Assembly (NCBI RefSeq): GCF_003797125.1
Contig: NZ_RKKE01000001.1
Location: 62,001 to 126,000 of the forward strand
DNA length: 64,000 nucleotides
From: Shewanella frigidimarina
GTDB lineage: Bacteria > Pseudomonadota > Gammaproteobacteria > Enterobacterales > Shewanellaceae
Direction of reading: 5' to 3'
Both the position numbers and the translations under genes were made by a program. Positions 27,299 to 38,050 of the stretch are shown here, piece after piece. The first letter of the stretch is position 1. Each line of letters starts with the position of its first letter. The notes under the pieces are model-generated. The model was not told the origin of the DNA, made no database searches, and worked only from the letters and a program-made list of their open reading frames with translations.

Positions 27299-28180
27299 GT
27301 GTTAGCTGAAGCAATAACAACATACCAAAATCGCGTTAATGGAATTCTTAACCAACATTTAACGCTGCTCGATGACGCTGCACCAGATTTAAAAGCAGCG
27401 ATGCTGCATGGCGCGCTATTGGGCGGGAAACGCATAAGACCATTTTTGGTCTACAGTGTAGGTGACATGTTAGGTGTTAACATTAATGCACTTGATAAAG
27501 CCGCTGCTGCCATTGAGTGTATTCATGCCTATTCGTTAATACACGATGACTTACCGGCAATGGATAACGATGCTCTTCGTCGTGGCCAACCTACTGTGCA
27601 TATTGCATTTGACGAAGCCACCGCTATTTTAGCCGGTGATGCATTGCAAACATTGGCTTTTGAAATTATCACAGCCCCTTGTAATGATTTACATCCGAAG
27701 CAACAACTGGCGATGGTCAGAGTACTCGCGAAAGCATCAGGCTATCAGGGTATGTGCGGTGGGCAAGCGATTGATTTGAGTGCTACAGATCACAGTATAA
27801 ATTTAGACCGATTAACCGAATTACATAATAAAAAAACCGGAGCGTTAATCAGTTGTGCGGTTGAGCTTGCCTTAATTGCTGCTGACGTACCCGATGAGCA
27901 TTACAAATTAATGATGAAATATGCCCATACGCTTGGGCTAGCTTTTCAAGTGCAAGATGATATTTTAGATATTACCGCTAGCACCGAAGAGCTAGGCAAA
28001 CCACAAGGCAGCGATCAGCAATCGAATAAAAGCACTTTCCCGAAACTATTAGGTCTCGATGGTGCCAAAGCCTGTGCAGAACAACTAATACAAGATGCAC
28101 TATCAGCGCTGACTAAATTACCATACAATAGCCAGTTAATTGCAGACTTCGCCCACTACATTATTGAGCGAAGATTATAA
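27299..28180 (+). CDS. ispA: Farnesyl diphosphate synthase IspA
   Basis: Condenses isopentenyl and dimethylallyl/geranyl diphosphate to farnesyl diphosphate for quinones and undecaprenol. 293 residues from a GTG. It has [15 protein letters not shown], the first Asp-rich motif DDLPAMDND and the second DDILD, plus GQAIDLSAT and KTGALI. All substrate-Mg residues are present. It lies between xseB and dxs in a co-oriented operon, with 22 bp to the dxs start. Confidence 0.95.
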   Translation: MLAEAITTYQNRVNGILNQHLTLLDDAAPDLKAAMLHGALLGGKRIRPFLVYSVGDMLGVNINALDKAAAAIECIHAYSLIHDDLPAMDNDALRRGQPTVHIAFDEATAILAGDALQTLAFEIITAPCNDLHPKQQLAMVRVLAKASGYQGMCGGQAIDLSATDHSINLDRLTELHNKKTGALISCAVELALIAADVPDEHYKLMMKYAHTLGLAFQVQDDILDITASTEELGKPQGSDQQSNKSTFPKLLGLDGAKACAEQLIQDALSALTKLPYNSQLIADFAHYIIERRL

Positions 28181-28202
28181 TAAAGAGTCAGACAATCTCG
28201 CT

Positions 28203-30068
28203 ATGAGCTTCGATATTTCTAAATTTCCAGTACTAGCGAAAGCTAATACACCAGAAGAATTAAGGAAGTTACCTCAAGGTTTACTTCCACAAGTGTCTGA
28301 TGAACTCAGACAGTTCTTACTTCAGTCTGTTGCTATTTCTAGCGGACATTTTGCTTCTGGCCTAGGCACAGTTGAATTAACTGTGGCACTTCATTATGTC
28401 TACAATACCCCTTTTGATCAGTTAGTTTGGGATGTAGGGCATCAAGCTTATCCACATAAAATTCTGACCAATCGTCGTGAACAGATGCACACCATTCGAC
28501 AAAAGAATGGCTTACATCCTTTCCCATGGCGTGAAGAAAGCCCATACGATACCTTTAGTGTGGGTCACTCTGGCACCTCTGTTAGTGCCGCATTAGGCAT
28601 GGCGATTGCAGCAGGAAAAGAAGGTGCGGGTCGAAAAGTGGTTGCTGTAATTGGTGATGGTGCCATGACGGGGGGAATGGTATTTGAAGCCCTTAATCAT
28701 GCTGGCGACTTGCACAATGACATGCTCGTGGTACTGAATGACAATGAAATGTCGATTTCTGAAAATGTTGGCGCGCTTAATAATCATTTAGCACAATTGA
28801 TGTCAGGCCGTTTTTACACCACCATTCGAGAAAACAGTAAAAAAGTTCTTAAAGGGATGCCAGTCATTAAAGAAATGGCTAAGCGTACCGAAGAACACCT
28901 TAAAGGCATGGTTGTGCCTGCAACGCTATTTGAAGAGCTAGGGTTTAATTATATTGGCCCAATTGATGGCCACGATGTTGATTCGCTCGTTGAAACAATG
29001 CGTAATATGCGCAACCTCAAAGGCCCACAGATACTGCATATCATGACCAAAAAAGGTCGTGGTTACGAACCTGCTGAAAAAGATCCTATCGGTTGGCACG
29101 CGGTGCCTAAGTTTGATCCCAGCCAGTTTAAGAAACCGACAACTAAACCAGGTTTGCCTACGTTTTCACAAGTATTTGGTAAATGGTTATGCGACATGGC
29201 CGCAACAGACGACAAGTTAGTCGCTATTACGCCCGCTATGCGTGAAGGCTCAGGTATGGTTGAATTTTCACAACGATTCCCAAGCCAATATTTTGATGCT
29301 GCCATTGCCGAACAGCATGCAGTCACATTAGCAGCAGGTTTTGCCTGTGCAGGACTAAAGCCTGTAGTCGCTATTTATTCGACTTTTTTACAGCGCGGAT
29401 ACGATCAACTTATCCACGATGTGGCTTTACAACGTTTACCAGTATTATTCGCCATTGACCGTGGTGGCATTGTTGGTGCAGATGGCCCAACTCATCAAGG
29501 TGCATTCGATTTAAGCTTTATGCGCTGTATTCCGAATATGATTATTATGGCGCCATCAGATGAAAATGAATGTCGCCAAATGCTCTATACCGGTTATTGC
29601 TATCAAGATGGGCCGACTGCAGTACGTTACCCTCGTGGTTTTGCTACAGGGGCGGAACAAATTGACACCATGACGATGATACCCATTGGTAAAGGGGTGT
29701 TAACCCGTCAAGGTCAAAAAATTGCTATTGTTAACTTTGGTACCACACTAGAGGCTGCTACCGATGCAGCTGAAAAACTGGATGCAACCATTGCCGATAT
29801 GCGCTTTGTTAAGCCACTAGATTTAGGCTTGCTTGAACAACTTGCCAATAGCCATGATGTCATCGTTACCGTTGAAGAAAACGCGATTATGGGCGGTGCA
29901 GGCTCAGGAGTGATTGAAGCATTACACAAAATGCGGATTGTGAAACCTGTGTTACAGATTGGTTTACCTGATGAGTTTATTAAACACGGTGCACCTGATG
30001 AAATCACCGCAGAGTTGCAACTTGATGCCCAAGGTATTTTAGCGCAAATCCAAGCCTTTATGGCTTAA
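28203..30068 (+). CDS. dxs: 1-Deoxy-D-xylulose-5-phosphate synthase Dxs
   Basis: TPP enzyme that starts the MEP isoprenoid pathway from pyruvate and glyceraldehyde 3-phosphate. 621 residues from ATG 28203 ([20 protein letters not shown]). The frame is open further upstream, into ispA, but that part is not family-like. Motifs: [14 protein letters not shown], the TPP site [19 protein letters not shown] with NDNEMSIS, the second domain [13 protein letters not shown], and [15 protein letters not shown]. It makes the precursors used by the upstream ispA product. A strong terminator ends the operon. Confidence 0.97.
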   Translation: MSFDISKFPVLAKANTPEELRKLPQGLLPQVSDELRQFLLQSVAISSGHFASGLGTVELTVALHYVYNTPFDQLVWDVGHQAYPHKILTNRREQMHTIRQKNGLHPFPWREESPYDTFSVGHSGTSVSAALGMAIAAGKEGAGRKVVAVIGDGAMTGGMVFEALNHAGDLHNDMLVVLNDNEMSISENVGALNNHLAQLMSGRFYTTIRENSKKVLKGMPVIKEMAKRTEEHLKGMVVPATLFEELGFNYIGPIDGHDVDSLVETMRNMRNLKGPQILHIMTKKGRGYEPAEKDPIGWHAVPKFDPSQFKKPTTKPGLPTFSQVFGKWLCDMAATDDKLVAITPAMREGSGMVEFSQRFPSQYFDAAIAEQHAVTLAAGFACAGLKPVVAIYSTFLQRGYDQLIHDVALQRLPVLFAIDRGGIVGADGPTHQGAFDLSFMRCIPNMIIMAPSDENECRQMLYTGYCYQDGPTAVRYPRGFATGAEQIDTMTMIPIGKGVLTRQGQKIAIVNFGTTLEAATDAAEKLDATIADMRFVKPLDLGLLEQLANSHDVIVTVEENAIMGGAGSGVIEALHKMRIVKPVLQIGLPDEFIKHGAPDEITAELQLDAQGILAQIQAFMA

Positions 30069-30097
30069 TATTTCGCTATTCTTACTGGCAGATAATC

Positions 30098-30127
30098 AAA
30101 AAAGGACTGAAAATTCAGTCCTTTTTT
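30098..30127. terminator. Terminator of the xseB-ispA-dxs operon
   Basis: AAGGACTGAA/TTCAGTCCTT stem with flanking A-run and T-run, 30 bp after dxs. The symmetry allows function in both directions, including for grpE. Confidence 0.9.
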
Positions 30128-30251
30128 GTTGCTAACGTTCTAGTTATCATAGTGCCGGTAACTAGATGAATAGCACTAAGTCGAATAGCACTACAATGCT
30201 ATTGACTACAACGCTAGAGTCAACAAGCGAGTATTGAGATTAACGTTATCG

Positions 30252-30857
30252 TTAAGCTTCAACATCCACACTGCCACCGCCTTGAGATACCATCACCATC
30301 GCTGGACGCAGTAAGCGGTCATTCAATAAATAACCTTTCTGCATTACCATCATCACAGTGTTCGCAGGATACTCAGCACTTGGCTGCATGCCAATAGCTT
30401 GATGATGTTCAGGGTTAAATGCTTGGCCTTGTGGATTAACTTGAGTCACACCAAACTTCTCAACCGAAGTTAAAAAGCCTTTCATGGTCAGTTCGACACC
30501 CTCATAAATCGCTTTAGTCGCTTCATCTTCAGGGTTAGTACCCTGTAAGGCGCGTTCCATATTATCGATTACAGGTAATAGTTCGTTAGCAAACTTTTCC
30601 AAGGCAAACTTACGTGCTTGCTCGACATCTTTTGCCGCGCGAGTACGAATGTTCTGTGTTTCTGCCGCTGCGCGCATTTCAACATCTTTACGCTCAGCTA
30701 ACGCAGTTTCAGACTCAGCCAATAGTTGCTCTAGTTCTTCAATTCGAAAATTTGCTTGGGTTAATTCATCCATCAAACTTGCCTCATCAACTACGATTTC
30801 AGGAGTTACCGCTTCTTCCACTTGATCTTGCGATGTGTTGTTCGATTCGTTGCTCAT
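30252..30857 (-). CDS. grpE: Nucleotide exchange factor GrpE
   Basis: Co-chaperone that releases ADP from DnaK. 201 residues from ATG 30857 ([20 protein letters not shown]). The N terminus is an acidic disordered stretch, then a long coiled coil (about 35-100, with [40 protein letters not shown]). The C-terminal beta domain has [20 protein letters not shown] and [19 protein letters not shown]. Open frame upstream of 30857 covers the 5' leader and is not coding by my reading. A near-perfect heat-shock promoter lies about 110-140 bp upstream, so sigma-32 control is likely. Confidence 0.96.
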   Translation of the reverse strand: MSNESNNTSQDQVEEAVTPEIVVDEASLMDELTQANFRIEELEQLLAESETALAERKDVEMRAAAETQNIRTRAAKDVEQARKFALEKFANELLPVIDNMERALQGTNPEDEATKAIYEGVELTMKGFLTSVEKFGVTQVNPQGQAFNPEHHQAIGMQPSAEYPANTVMMVMQKGYLLNDRLLRPAMVMVSQGGGSVDVEA

Positions 30858-30969
30858 TTTCACTCCAGCTAAAAAATGCGTTATTTCGTATTCTACGACA
30901 ATAAATAAAGTGGCCATTTACTGATAATTTAACAGCAAATCTCACACTTTTAATAAGTTTGAGTATATT

Positions 30970-30995
30970 ATGGGGATCAATTCTTATGTTTCAAG
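30970..30995 (-). promoter_or_regulatory. Heat-shock (sigma-32) promoter of grpE
   Basis: On the minus strand CTTGAA (30995-30990), 14 bp, then CCCCAT (30975-30970) followed by AATATA. Both hexamers match the RpoH consensus exactly. It faces grpE and lies in the divergent region with nadK, just before the preferred nadK start. Confidence 0.85.
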
Positions 30996-31020
30996 GCCTA
31001 AAGGCATAACAAACTCGAAT

Positions 31021-31899
31021 ATGACTAAAATGTTCCAGACTATCGGTCTCATCGGTAAACCACATCATCAAGGGACTAACCTCACGTTAACTCGTTTGCA
31101 TCATTGGTTAAGCATGCAGGGCTTTAAGGTGATCGTTGAAGGACGTGTCTCTGCAGAGCTAGGAGCAGATGTGTGCTCAATGGACCTACTTGAAATGGGT
31201 GAGCATTGTGACTTAGCCATCGTAGTGGGTGGTGATGGCAATATGCTAGGTGCAGCCCGAGTATTGGCTCGTTTCAATGTTGCAGTGATTGGTGTAAACC
31301 GGGGTAACTTAGGCTTTTTAACCGATTTACCTCCCGATAACTTCGAAGAGGCCTTGTCTAAAGTTCTCAGCGGTGAATTTGAAACTGAGCATCGTTTTTT
31401 ATTGGAGGCTGAAGTTCACCGCCACGGTAAAATTACTGCCAGTAATACCGCCGTAAATGAAGCAGTACTTCACCCTGGAAAAATTGCTCATATGATCCAG
31501 TTTGAGGTTTATATAGACGAACAGTTTATGTATAGCCAACGCGCTGATGGCATGATCGTGTCCACGCCGACAGGTTCAACAGCTTATTCTTTGTCCGCTG
31601 GCGGTTCAATATTAACCCCTAATCTGCAAGCACTTATTTTAGTACCCATGTTTCCTCATACCTTGTCTTGCAGACCCATTGTAGTCGATGCCTGTAGCAC
31701 CATTAAATTAGTGGTATCACCTGAAAATGGCGAAAACCTTGAAGTCAGCTGTGATGGTCATGTCCATTTAGCCGTATTACCCGGTGATGAAATTTTTATT
31801 CGCCGTTCAAATGAACGCCTAAGACTCATCCATCCAAAAGGTCATAATTATTTTCACGTATTACGTAACAAATTAGGTTGGGGAAGTAAACTTTTCTAA
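31021..31899 (+). CDS. nadK: NAD kinase NadK
   Basis: Phosphorylates NAD to NADP. 292 residues from ATG 31021 ([19 protein letters not shown]), the same length as E. coli NadK by recall. The frame is open 17 codons upstream to 30970, but those codons overlap the grpE heat-shock promoter, so I reject that start. Motifs: [42 protein letters not shown] and [15 protein letters not shown]. It is divergent from grpE, as in related genomes. No clear terminator is seen after it. Confidence 0.95.
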   Translation: MTKMFQTIGLIGKPHHQGTNLTLTRLHHWLSMQGFKVIVEGRVSAELGADVCSMDLLEMGEHCDLAIVVGGDGNMLGAARVLARFNVAVIGVNRGNLGFLTDLPPDNFEEALSKVLSGEFETEHRFLLEAEVHRHGKITASNTAVNEAVLHPGKIAHMIQFEVYIDEQFMYSQRADGMIVSTPTGSTAYSLSAGGSILTPNLQALILVPMFPHTLSCRPIVVDACSTIKLVVSPENGENLEVSCDGHVHLAVLPGDEIFIRRSNERLRLIHPKGHNYFHVLRNKLGWGSKLF

Positions 31900-31957
31900 C
31901 AGTTTGAGCTCGGTCACAACCCTATCACTTTTCTAGTGAGCCCCTTCACATTACCAA

Positions 31958-32140
31958 ATGCTAATTAATTATATTGTAAGCCAATCGATAACTCGCTTGG
32001 TTTTACTTTATATGAACTGCCACATCCCTAAAAAACGTGACTTCAAACACGCACTAAAAACCTCGTATCAGACTCGCTTCACAGTTCTGTCGGCTAATGC
32101 ACTTTCTCGTGTGTTAGATGATCTCGATCAACACTTTTAA
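31958..32140 (+). CDS. Possible small protein of 42-60 residues
   Basis: An open frame in the gap between nadK and lldP. The second half (KRDFKHALKTSYQTRFTVLSANALSRVLDDLDQHF) reads like a real basic-to-acidic helical peptide. Starts at 31958 or 32012 both lack a ribosome site, and I know no family. It may also be chance. The rest of the 330-bp gap holds the lldP promoter region, with nothing else I can identify. Confidence 0.3.
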   Translation: MLINYIVSQSITRLVLLYMNCHIPKKRDFKHALKTSYQTRFTVLSANALSRVLDDLDQHF

Positions 32141-32229
32141 CACTTAAATAACGTCTATTACGCCCTAGTTAGCCAAATGCTAACAAATAATAACAATTTA
32201 GTACCCACTTATAGTGATACGAGGTATGC

Positions 32230-33882
32230 ATGACAATATTACAAATACTAGCAAGCTTAACCCCCATTATTAGCGTAATGGTATTCTTAGTGCTTATGCG
32301 CTTACCAGCGTCTAAAGCAATGCCCATATCCATGGTCGCTACAGGCCTTGTAGCAATGTTTATTTGGCAAATGGATACGCAACTTCTTGCGGCATCTGTA
32401 GTTGAAGGTCTTCTCGCTGCGTTAACGCCGCTAACCATTATTTTTGGCGCGGTATTTTTGTTAAATACCCTTAAATATTCTGGCGCCATGGACACGATTC
32501 GTTCTGGCTTTACCAACATCAGTGCAGATGCACGTGTTCAGGTGATTATTATTTGCTGGTTGTTTGGCTCGTTTATTGAAGGTTCTGCAGGCTTCGGTAC
32601 TCCAGCAGCCATCGGCGCACCGCTACTAGTATTATTAGGTATCCCACCCATTGCTGCTGCCGTAGTGGCCTTGATTGCTGATTCAACATCAGTGTCATTT
32701 GGTGCAATTGGTTTACCAGTGCTATTTGGGATGGAACAAGGCCTAACAGAAGGCGGTGTTAACATGGCGGCAGCTCAAATTGCTGAACATGGTGGCACCT
32801 TCGCTGGTTATGCACAGTATATTGCTAAACACATGATCACCATCGACTTAATAACAGGTACATTAATTCCGTTAGTGATGGTTTGCGTATTAACAGGCTT
32901 TTTTGGTCGCAACAAATCAATTAAAGAAGGTTTACAAGTTTGGAAATTTGCAATATTTGCCGGTTTTGCCTTTACCATACCAGCATGGTTAATTAACTAC
33001 TTTGCAGGTCCTGAGTTTCCATCGGTTATTGGCGCACTTGTCGGTATGGCGTTAGTTATCCCTGTCGCGAGAAAAGGCTGGTTACTGCCATCAACACCTT
33101 GGTGTGACTTTACCGAAAACGACAATAAATCAGATGAAGAATTAGCGATTAACCAAACACCGGTTAAATTTTCACAAATTGCCGCTTGGTCTCCATACAT
33201 CATTATGGCGTCGCTATTAGTCTTATCTCGTGTCGTTGCTCCATTTAAAAGCTGGTTACTCGGCTTTAACATCAGCTGGACAGGTTTATTAGGCACAGAG
33301 CTTAAAGCTGGCTTTGCTACATTATATGCACCGGGGATCTTCTTTGTTGTTGTATGTTTATTCGGTTTTATCTTATTTAAAATGAAACCAACTGCGATGA
33401 AGCAATCAATAACCGTTTCTTGTCGCTCAATGTTACCAACAATCATTTCACTAGGTGCATCAGTACCTATGGTGAAAATATTCCTAAATTCAGGAGAAAA
33501 TGGTGCAGGTCTAGCTTCAATGCCTGTTGCATTAGCAGACCTACTGGCCAATAGCATGGGTTCAGTTTGGGCTTGGGTTTCACCTATTGTCGGTATTTTT
33601 GGTGCATTCCTATCGGGTTCTGCGACATTCTCAAACATGATGTTCTCAGGCTTGCAGTATTCAGTTGCAGATAATATCGGCATGAATCACGCCATCGCGT
33701 TAGCGTTGCAAGGCATTGGAGCCAATGCGGGCAACATGATGTGTGTAATGAACGTCGTGGCTGCTGCTACTGTGGTAGGTATGGCTGGTCGTGAATCTGA
33801 AATTATTCGTAAAACAATGCCTATAGCACTGGGTTATGCCCTAGTTGCAGGCACTATTGCTGTTATCTGGGGTGGATTCTAA
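32230..33882 (+). CDS. lldP: L-lactate permease LldP
   Basis: Inner-membrane lactate:H+ symporter of the LctP family, 550 residues with about a dozen hydrophobic spans. Recognisable segments are [88 protein letters not shown] and [28 protein letters not shown] precedes the ATG. dld follows after 91 bp on the same strand, with an intervening hairpin, so import and oxidation of lactate are likely co-expressed. Confidence 0.95.
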   Translation: MTILQILASLTPIISVMVFLVLMRLPASKAMPISMVATGLVAMFIWQMDTQLLAASVVEGLLAALTPLTIIFGAVFLLNTLKYSGAMDTIRSGFTNISADARVQVIIICWLFGSFIEGSAGFGTPAAIGAPLLVLLGIPPIAAAVVALIADSTSVSFGAIGLPVLFGMEQGLTEGGVNMAAAQIAEHGGTFAGYAQYIAKHMITIDLITGTLIPLVMVCVLTGFFGRNKSIKEGLQVWKFAIFAGFAFTIPAWLINYFAGPEFPSVIGALVGMALVIPVARKGWLLPSTPWCDFTENDNKSDEELAINQTPVKFSQIAAWSPYIIMASLLVLSRVVAPFKSWLLGFNISWTGLLGTELKAGFATLYAPGIFFVVVCLFGFILFKMKPTAMKQSITVSCRSMLPTIISLGASVPMVKIFLNSGENGAGLASMPVALADLLANSMGSVWAWVSPIVGIFGAFLSGSATFSNMMFSGLQYSVADNIGMNHAIALALQGIGANAGNMMCVMNVVAAATVVGMAGRESEIIRKTMPIALGYALVAGTIAVIWGGF

Positions 33883-33924
33883 TTAACGATAAAGTTACTT
33901 ATATTCTAACGATAACAATACAAC

Positions 33925-33943
33925 AGCAGGCACAAAATGCCTG
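33925..33943 (+). promoter_or_regulatory. Intercistronic hairpin between lldP and dld
   Basis: Perfect GCAGGCA-CAAAA-TGCCTGC inverted repeat without a following T-run. It is better explained as an mRNA-processing or stability hairpin than as a terminator. Confidence 0.5.
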
Positions 33944-33973
33944 CCGTTCATTCGAGTGTAAAGAGAGCATGTT

Positions 33974-36778
33974 ATGACTATTAATTATCAAGTAGTGATG
34001 GATACGTTAACGTCACAGCTCGGCAGTCACGCCGTATCTAATGATCCAGTGCGTCGTTTTGCTTGGTCAACTGATGCCAGTTACTTTCGTATCGTACCTG
34101 AAATTGTGGTACACGCAGATACTCCAGAACAAGTTAAAATAACCCTTAATATCGCCAGAGCACATAATGTGCCCGTAACCTTTCGCGCTGCCGGCACCAG
34201 TTTATCTGGCCAAGCAATTGGTGATGGCATTTTACTTATTTTGGGTCATGATGGTTTTAGAAACATTGAAATTAGTGAAGATAGAAATTCAATCACTCTA
34301 GGTGCTGCGGTCATTGGTTCAGATGCCAACATGGCATTAAAACCTTACAATAAAAAAATTGGTCCCGATCCTGCCACACTAGCCTCTGCGCAAATTGCCG
34401 GTATGGTGGCAAATAATGCCTCTGGAATGTGTTGTGGTACCGCACAGAACAGTTATCAAACCATTAAATCAGTTAAATTAATGCTTGCCGATGGTACTGA
34501 ACTTGACACAGGTTGCCCGCATTCAAAAGCGGCGTTTAGCAAGTCGCATCCATTGTTGCTAACTGCGTTAACCGATTTGGCACAACTGACACAGAATAAC
34601 CCAACACTATCAGCTCGGATCCATAAAAAGTTCTCAATTAAAAACACCACGGGTTACAGCATTAATGCATTAGTGGATTTTAGCGATCCATTTGACATCA
34701 TTAATCACTTAATTGTGGGTTCAGAAGGCACACTTGCGTTTGTCAATGAAGTTACTTACCACACGGTTGAAGAAGCGCAATTTAAAGCTTCTGCTATGGC
34801 GGTGTTCTTCAATATGGAAGATGCCGCAAGCGCAATACCACCGATTAAAGGTGATAGTGTAGCCGCAGCAGAACTACTTGATTGGGCATCGATTAAGTCG
34901 GTTACCGGTAAAACAGGCATGCCTAAATGGTTAAGCGATCTACCAGAAGGTTCAGCTATTTTATTAATTGAGTGTCGTGCTAATGATCCAGAAACATTAG
35001 TGCAATATACGCAAGATGTAATCACAAAAATCGCTCACATTGACACTGAACGCCCAACAGAATTCAGTAATGATCCAGCAGTATTTGGCCAATATTGGGC
35101 TATGCGCTCTGGTTTGTTCCCAATTATTGGCGGCGCAAGACCTAAAGGTACATCGGTTATTATTGAAGATGTTGCATTTGAATTACAGCATTTAGCCAGT
35201 GCAGCAGCAGACTTAACCGCATTATTCCATAAACACGGTTACCCTGAAGGGGTCATTTATGGTCATGCTTTAGCGGGTAACTTCCACTTTATTATTACGC
35301 CAACATTTGCCTCTCAAGATGACATCAATCGTTTCCAAGACTTCATGCAAGATGTCGCTGAAATGGTGATCAATAAGTACGATGGTTCTATGAAAGCAGA
35401 ACATGGTACTGGTCGAGCTGTAGCCCCCTTTGTCGAAATGGAATGGGGCACTGACGCTTATACGTTAATGAAGCAAATCAAACAGATTTTCGACCCAAGT
35501 AAATTGTTAAATCCTGGGGTAATCCTCAATGATGACACGCTAGTACATGTAAAAAACATCAAACCTTGTCCAGTGGTAGATGACTTTGTCGACAAATGTA
35601 TTGAATGTGGATTTTGTGAGAAAACTTGTCCTACATCGGCGCTAAATTTCTCTCCTCGTCAACGTATTGCGGTACTACGAGAAATTGAACGCTTAGAACA
35701 ATCAGGTGATAAAAAAGCGGCAGCAGAAATGCGTGCTAGCTCTAAATACGATGTTATTGATACCTGTGCAGCATGTCAGTTGTGTACTATTGCTTGCCCT
35801 GTTGATAACAGCATGGGGCAGTTAGTGCGCAAATTACGTACACCTTACATCACCACTACAGAACAAAAAGTACTCGACTTCCAGGCCAAGCATTTTGGTG
35901 CAGTAAACCAAGTGATCAGCACAGGTTTTGACATCTTAGGTATTTTGCACAAAGTGACTGGCGATGGCATTACCAACTCGTTGATGAAAGCCGGTCGTTT
36001 AATTACGAAAGAAGTGCCTTATTGGAATCCAGACTTCCCTAAAGGTGGCAAAGTGGCTAAGCCATCAGCCCACAAACCGGGTCAGCAAACGGTTTTATAC
36101 TTCCCTGCTTGTGGTGGCAGAACCTTTGGCCCAACACCAAAAGATCCTGACAACCGCACTCTGCCAGAAGTGGTTATCACTTTACTTGAACGTGCTGGCT
36201 ACAATGTAATTATTCCAGAGAATACCCGTCATTTATGTTGTGGACAGATGTGGGAATCAAAAGGTGATTTTAAAAACGCTGATGCTAAGCGTGATGAACT
36301 GATTGAAGCACTCAGTAAATTGTCTGAAAATGGCAAAGTACCTGTGGTGGTTGATGCACTATCTTGTACTTATCGCACATTAACGGGTAATCCTAAGGTC
36401 AAAATAACTGACTTAGTCGAGTTTATGCACGACGAATTGTTACCTAATATGGCTATCACCAAGAAATCGAACGTCACCTTACACCAAGGCTGTAGTGCCC
36501 GTAAGATGAAATTAGAACCTAAGCAACAAGCCATTGCTGATGCATGTGCTAATCATGTAGTGTTGCCAGCAGGCATTAGTTGTTGTGGTTATGCGGGTGA
36601 GAAAGGACTTTATAAACCTGAAATTAATGCCAGCGCACTGCGTAACATTAAGAAACTCATCCCAGCAGAAACGAAAGAAGGTTACTACGCTAACAGAATG
36701 TGTGAAGTAGGCTTAACCCAACACAGTGGTATTTCTTATCGCCATTTAGCTTATTTACTAGAAGAATGTACTCGTTAA
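33974..36778 (+). CDS. FAD/Fe-S D-lactate dehydrogenase, Dld-II type
   Basis: 934-residue respiratory flavoprotein expected to oxidise D-lactate and pass electrons to quinone. The N-terminal FAD-binding PCMH domain has TFRAAGTSLSGQAIGDG and GPDPATLASAQIAGMVANNASG. The FAD-linked oxidase C-terminal domain includes YGHALAGNFHFIITP and EHGTGRAVAPFVE. Two 4Fe-4S motifs follow, CIECGFCEKTCP and CAACQLCTIACP (about 530-610). The C-terminal CCG regions have HLCCGQMWES and CCGYAGEKG with HQGCSARKM. It is like S. oneidensis Dld-II by recall, also next to lldP. In that species an L-lactate oxidase set (lldEFG) lies next to it; no such genes follow here. Confidence 0.92.
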   Translation: MTINYQVVMDTLTSQLGSHAVSNDPVRRFAWSTDASYFRIVPEIVVHADTPEQVKITLNIARAHNVPVTFRAAGTSLSGQAIGDGILLILGHDGFRNIEISEDRNSITLGAAVIGSDANMALKPYNKKIGPDPATLASAQIAGMVANNASGMCCGTAQNSYQTIKSVKLMLADGTELDTGCPHSKAAFSKSHPLLLTALTDLAQLTQNNPTLSARIHKKFSIKNTTGYSINALVDFSDPFDIINHLIVGSEGTLAFVNEVTYHTVEEAQFKASAMAVFFNMEDAASAIPPIKGDSVAAAELLDWASIKSVTGKTGMPKWLSDLPEGSAILLIECRANDPETLVQYTQDVITKIAHIDTERPTEFSNDPAVFGQYWAMRSGLFPIIGGARPKGTSVIIEDVAFELQHLASAAADLTALFHKHGYPEGVIYGHALAGNFHFIITPTFASQDDINRFQDFMQDVAEMVINKYDGSMKAEHGTGRAVAPFVEMEWGTDAYTLMKQIKQIFDPSKLLNPGVILNDDTLVHVKNIKPCPVVDDFVDKCIECGFCEKTCPTSALNFSPRQRIAVLREIERLEQSGDKKAAAEMRASSKYDVIDTCAACQLCTIACPVDNSMGQLVRKLRTPYITTTEQKVLDFQAKHFGAVNQVISTGFDILGILHKVTGDGITNSLMKAGRLITKEVPYWNPDFPKGGKVAKPSAHKPGQQTVLYFPACGGRTFGPTPKDPDNRTLPEVVITLLERAGYNVIIPENTRHLCCGQMWESKGDFKNADAKRDELIEALSKLSENGKVPVVVDALSCTYRTLTGNPKVKITDLVEFMHDELLPNMAITKKSNVTLHQGCSARKMKLEPKQQAIADACANHVVLPAGISCCGYAGEKGLYKPEINASALRNIKKLIPAETKEGYYANRMCEVGLTQHSGISYRHLAYLLEECTR

Positions 36779-36811
36779 ACTAACGGACAATCACAGTAAA
36801 TAGCGTAAACA

Positions 36812-36851
36812 ATAAGGGCATTGATATTATATCAATGCCCTTAATTTTTGT
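36812..36851 (+). terminator. Terminator of lldP-dld
   Basis: A 13-bp perfect stem (36813-36825 with 36831-36843, TAAGGGCATTGAT/ATCAATGCCCTTA) followed by AATTTTTG. It lies 35 bp after the dld stop. Confidence 0.88.
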
Positions 36852-36961
36852 TTGCATACTTAACACTAATTCTCATATTCAACGTTAATTATTGGACTCA
36901 ACGAATTGTCCTATCCAATCAAATTGTCCTATCAAAACGAGCAGTCCAACTCAGACTAAGC

Positions 36962-38050
36962 CTATAAACACGCCAGTAACTGTTGCTGTAATCGTTGATG
37001 TTCAAGTGGCATATCACTAATAATTTCAACCCGAGTATCTAACGCATCATCAAGCTCATTAAGCATCAACTTATCATCCACCATATTGACACTCAACACC
37101 CCATCATAGGTGATAACAATAGCTTTTAATCTCAGCACATTTTCCATTTTAACCGTGTCTACCCACGCCATGAATTGCTCAAAATGAAAACAATGTTCTG
37201 CTGAAAATACCCAACCACTACTGTAACAGCCTTCACCCTGGTTAGTTTTGTGAATAACCCCCGCTGGAGAAAATTCAGGAGTATCGATATCGCTCAGTGG
37301 TGGTTCGTTAGACAGCCAGTTATCCATAAGCGTTTTCCGCCCTAATAGCCGTTGTCCCGCTTGCATCGTTTGATACTTTGTCGGGGTATTTAAGCGCAAC
37401 AATAGCTGTTGGATTAGGTCAACATCAGTAAAATGATTATCGACATTAATAAGTGGTGCCTGTTGTAAATGTAACGTGCTGAGAAATTGCTGTAACTGTA
37501 CATGATCTGTTTCAGTGTAATGCTGTGCTTTGTTGGCCAACAGCACATCCGCCATTTGTAATTGCTGCGCAAACGTACCATGATTTTGATAGCGCGGATC
37601 GCTGACTTTACGCGCATCAACCAGACATACACTACTTTGCAAAGTAATAACATTTCGATAATATTCAGATGTTAATAACTTCACGATTTCGGCAGGATGT
37701 CCAAGCCCAGTAGGCTCTATCAATAACCGGTCCGGTTTAGTCTGCTGAATAAGCTGATTTATCGCGACTTGAGTAGGTAAGCCAGAGACACAACACAGGC
37801 AACCACCTGGCACTTCTTTTATGACAATACTGGCAGGTTTTGCTGGTGTAGCATCAGGATCACTATTTTCATTACCAGCAGCGGTAGCATTTAACAACCC
37901 GCCATCAATACCTATTTCGCCAAACTCATTTACCAGCACGGCCCACACTTCGCCTTTGGGCTTATGAGCTAATAACTGGCTAATGAGCGTGGTTTTACCC
38001 ACGCCCAGAAAACCAGTAATAATATTGGTGTTAATCGGTTTGGTGATCAT
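36962..38050 (-). CDS. CobW/COG0523-family GTPase (putative metallochaperone)
   Basis: 362-residue G3E P-loop GTPase. Walker A is GFLGVGKTT (about 13-21). The metal-binding CxCC is in GGCLCCVSG, the Walker B-type EPTGLGHPAEIVK follows, and the base-recognition motif reads NKAQ instead of the usual NKxD. The C-terminal CobW domain is present (GWVFSAEHCFHFEQFMAWVD). Family members deliver Zn or other metals to client proteins; which metal is unknown. Its ATG overlaps the stop of the DEAD-box helicase gene (ATGA), so the two are translationally coupled. Confidence 0.88.
   Translation of the reverse strand: MITKPINTNIITGFLGVGKTTLISQLLAHKPKGEVWAVLVNEFGEIGIDGGLLNATAAGNENSDPDATPAKPASIVIKEVPGGCLCCVSGLPTQVAINQLIQQTKPDRLLIEPTGLGHPAEIVKLLTSEYYRNVITLQSSVCLVDARKVSDPRYQNHGTFAQQLQMADVLLANKAQHYTETDHVQLQQFLSTLHLQQAPLINVDNHFTDVDLIQQLLLRLNTPTKYQTMQAGQRLLGRKTLMDNWLSNEPPLSDIDTPEFSPAGVIHKTNQGEGCYSSGWVFSAEHCFHFEQFMAWVDTVKMENVLRLKAIVITYDGVLSVNMVDDKLMLNELDDALDTRVEIISDMPLEHQRLQQQLLACL

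Noticed and set aside
30970..31020. A longer nadK with 17 extra N-terminal codons
   Set aside because: These bases form the grpE heat-shock promoter, and the shorter start gives the standard NadK length.
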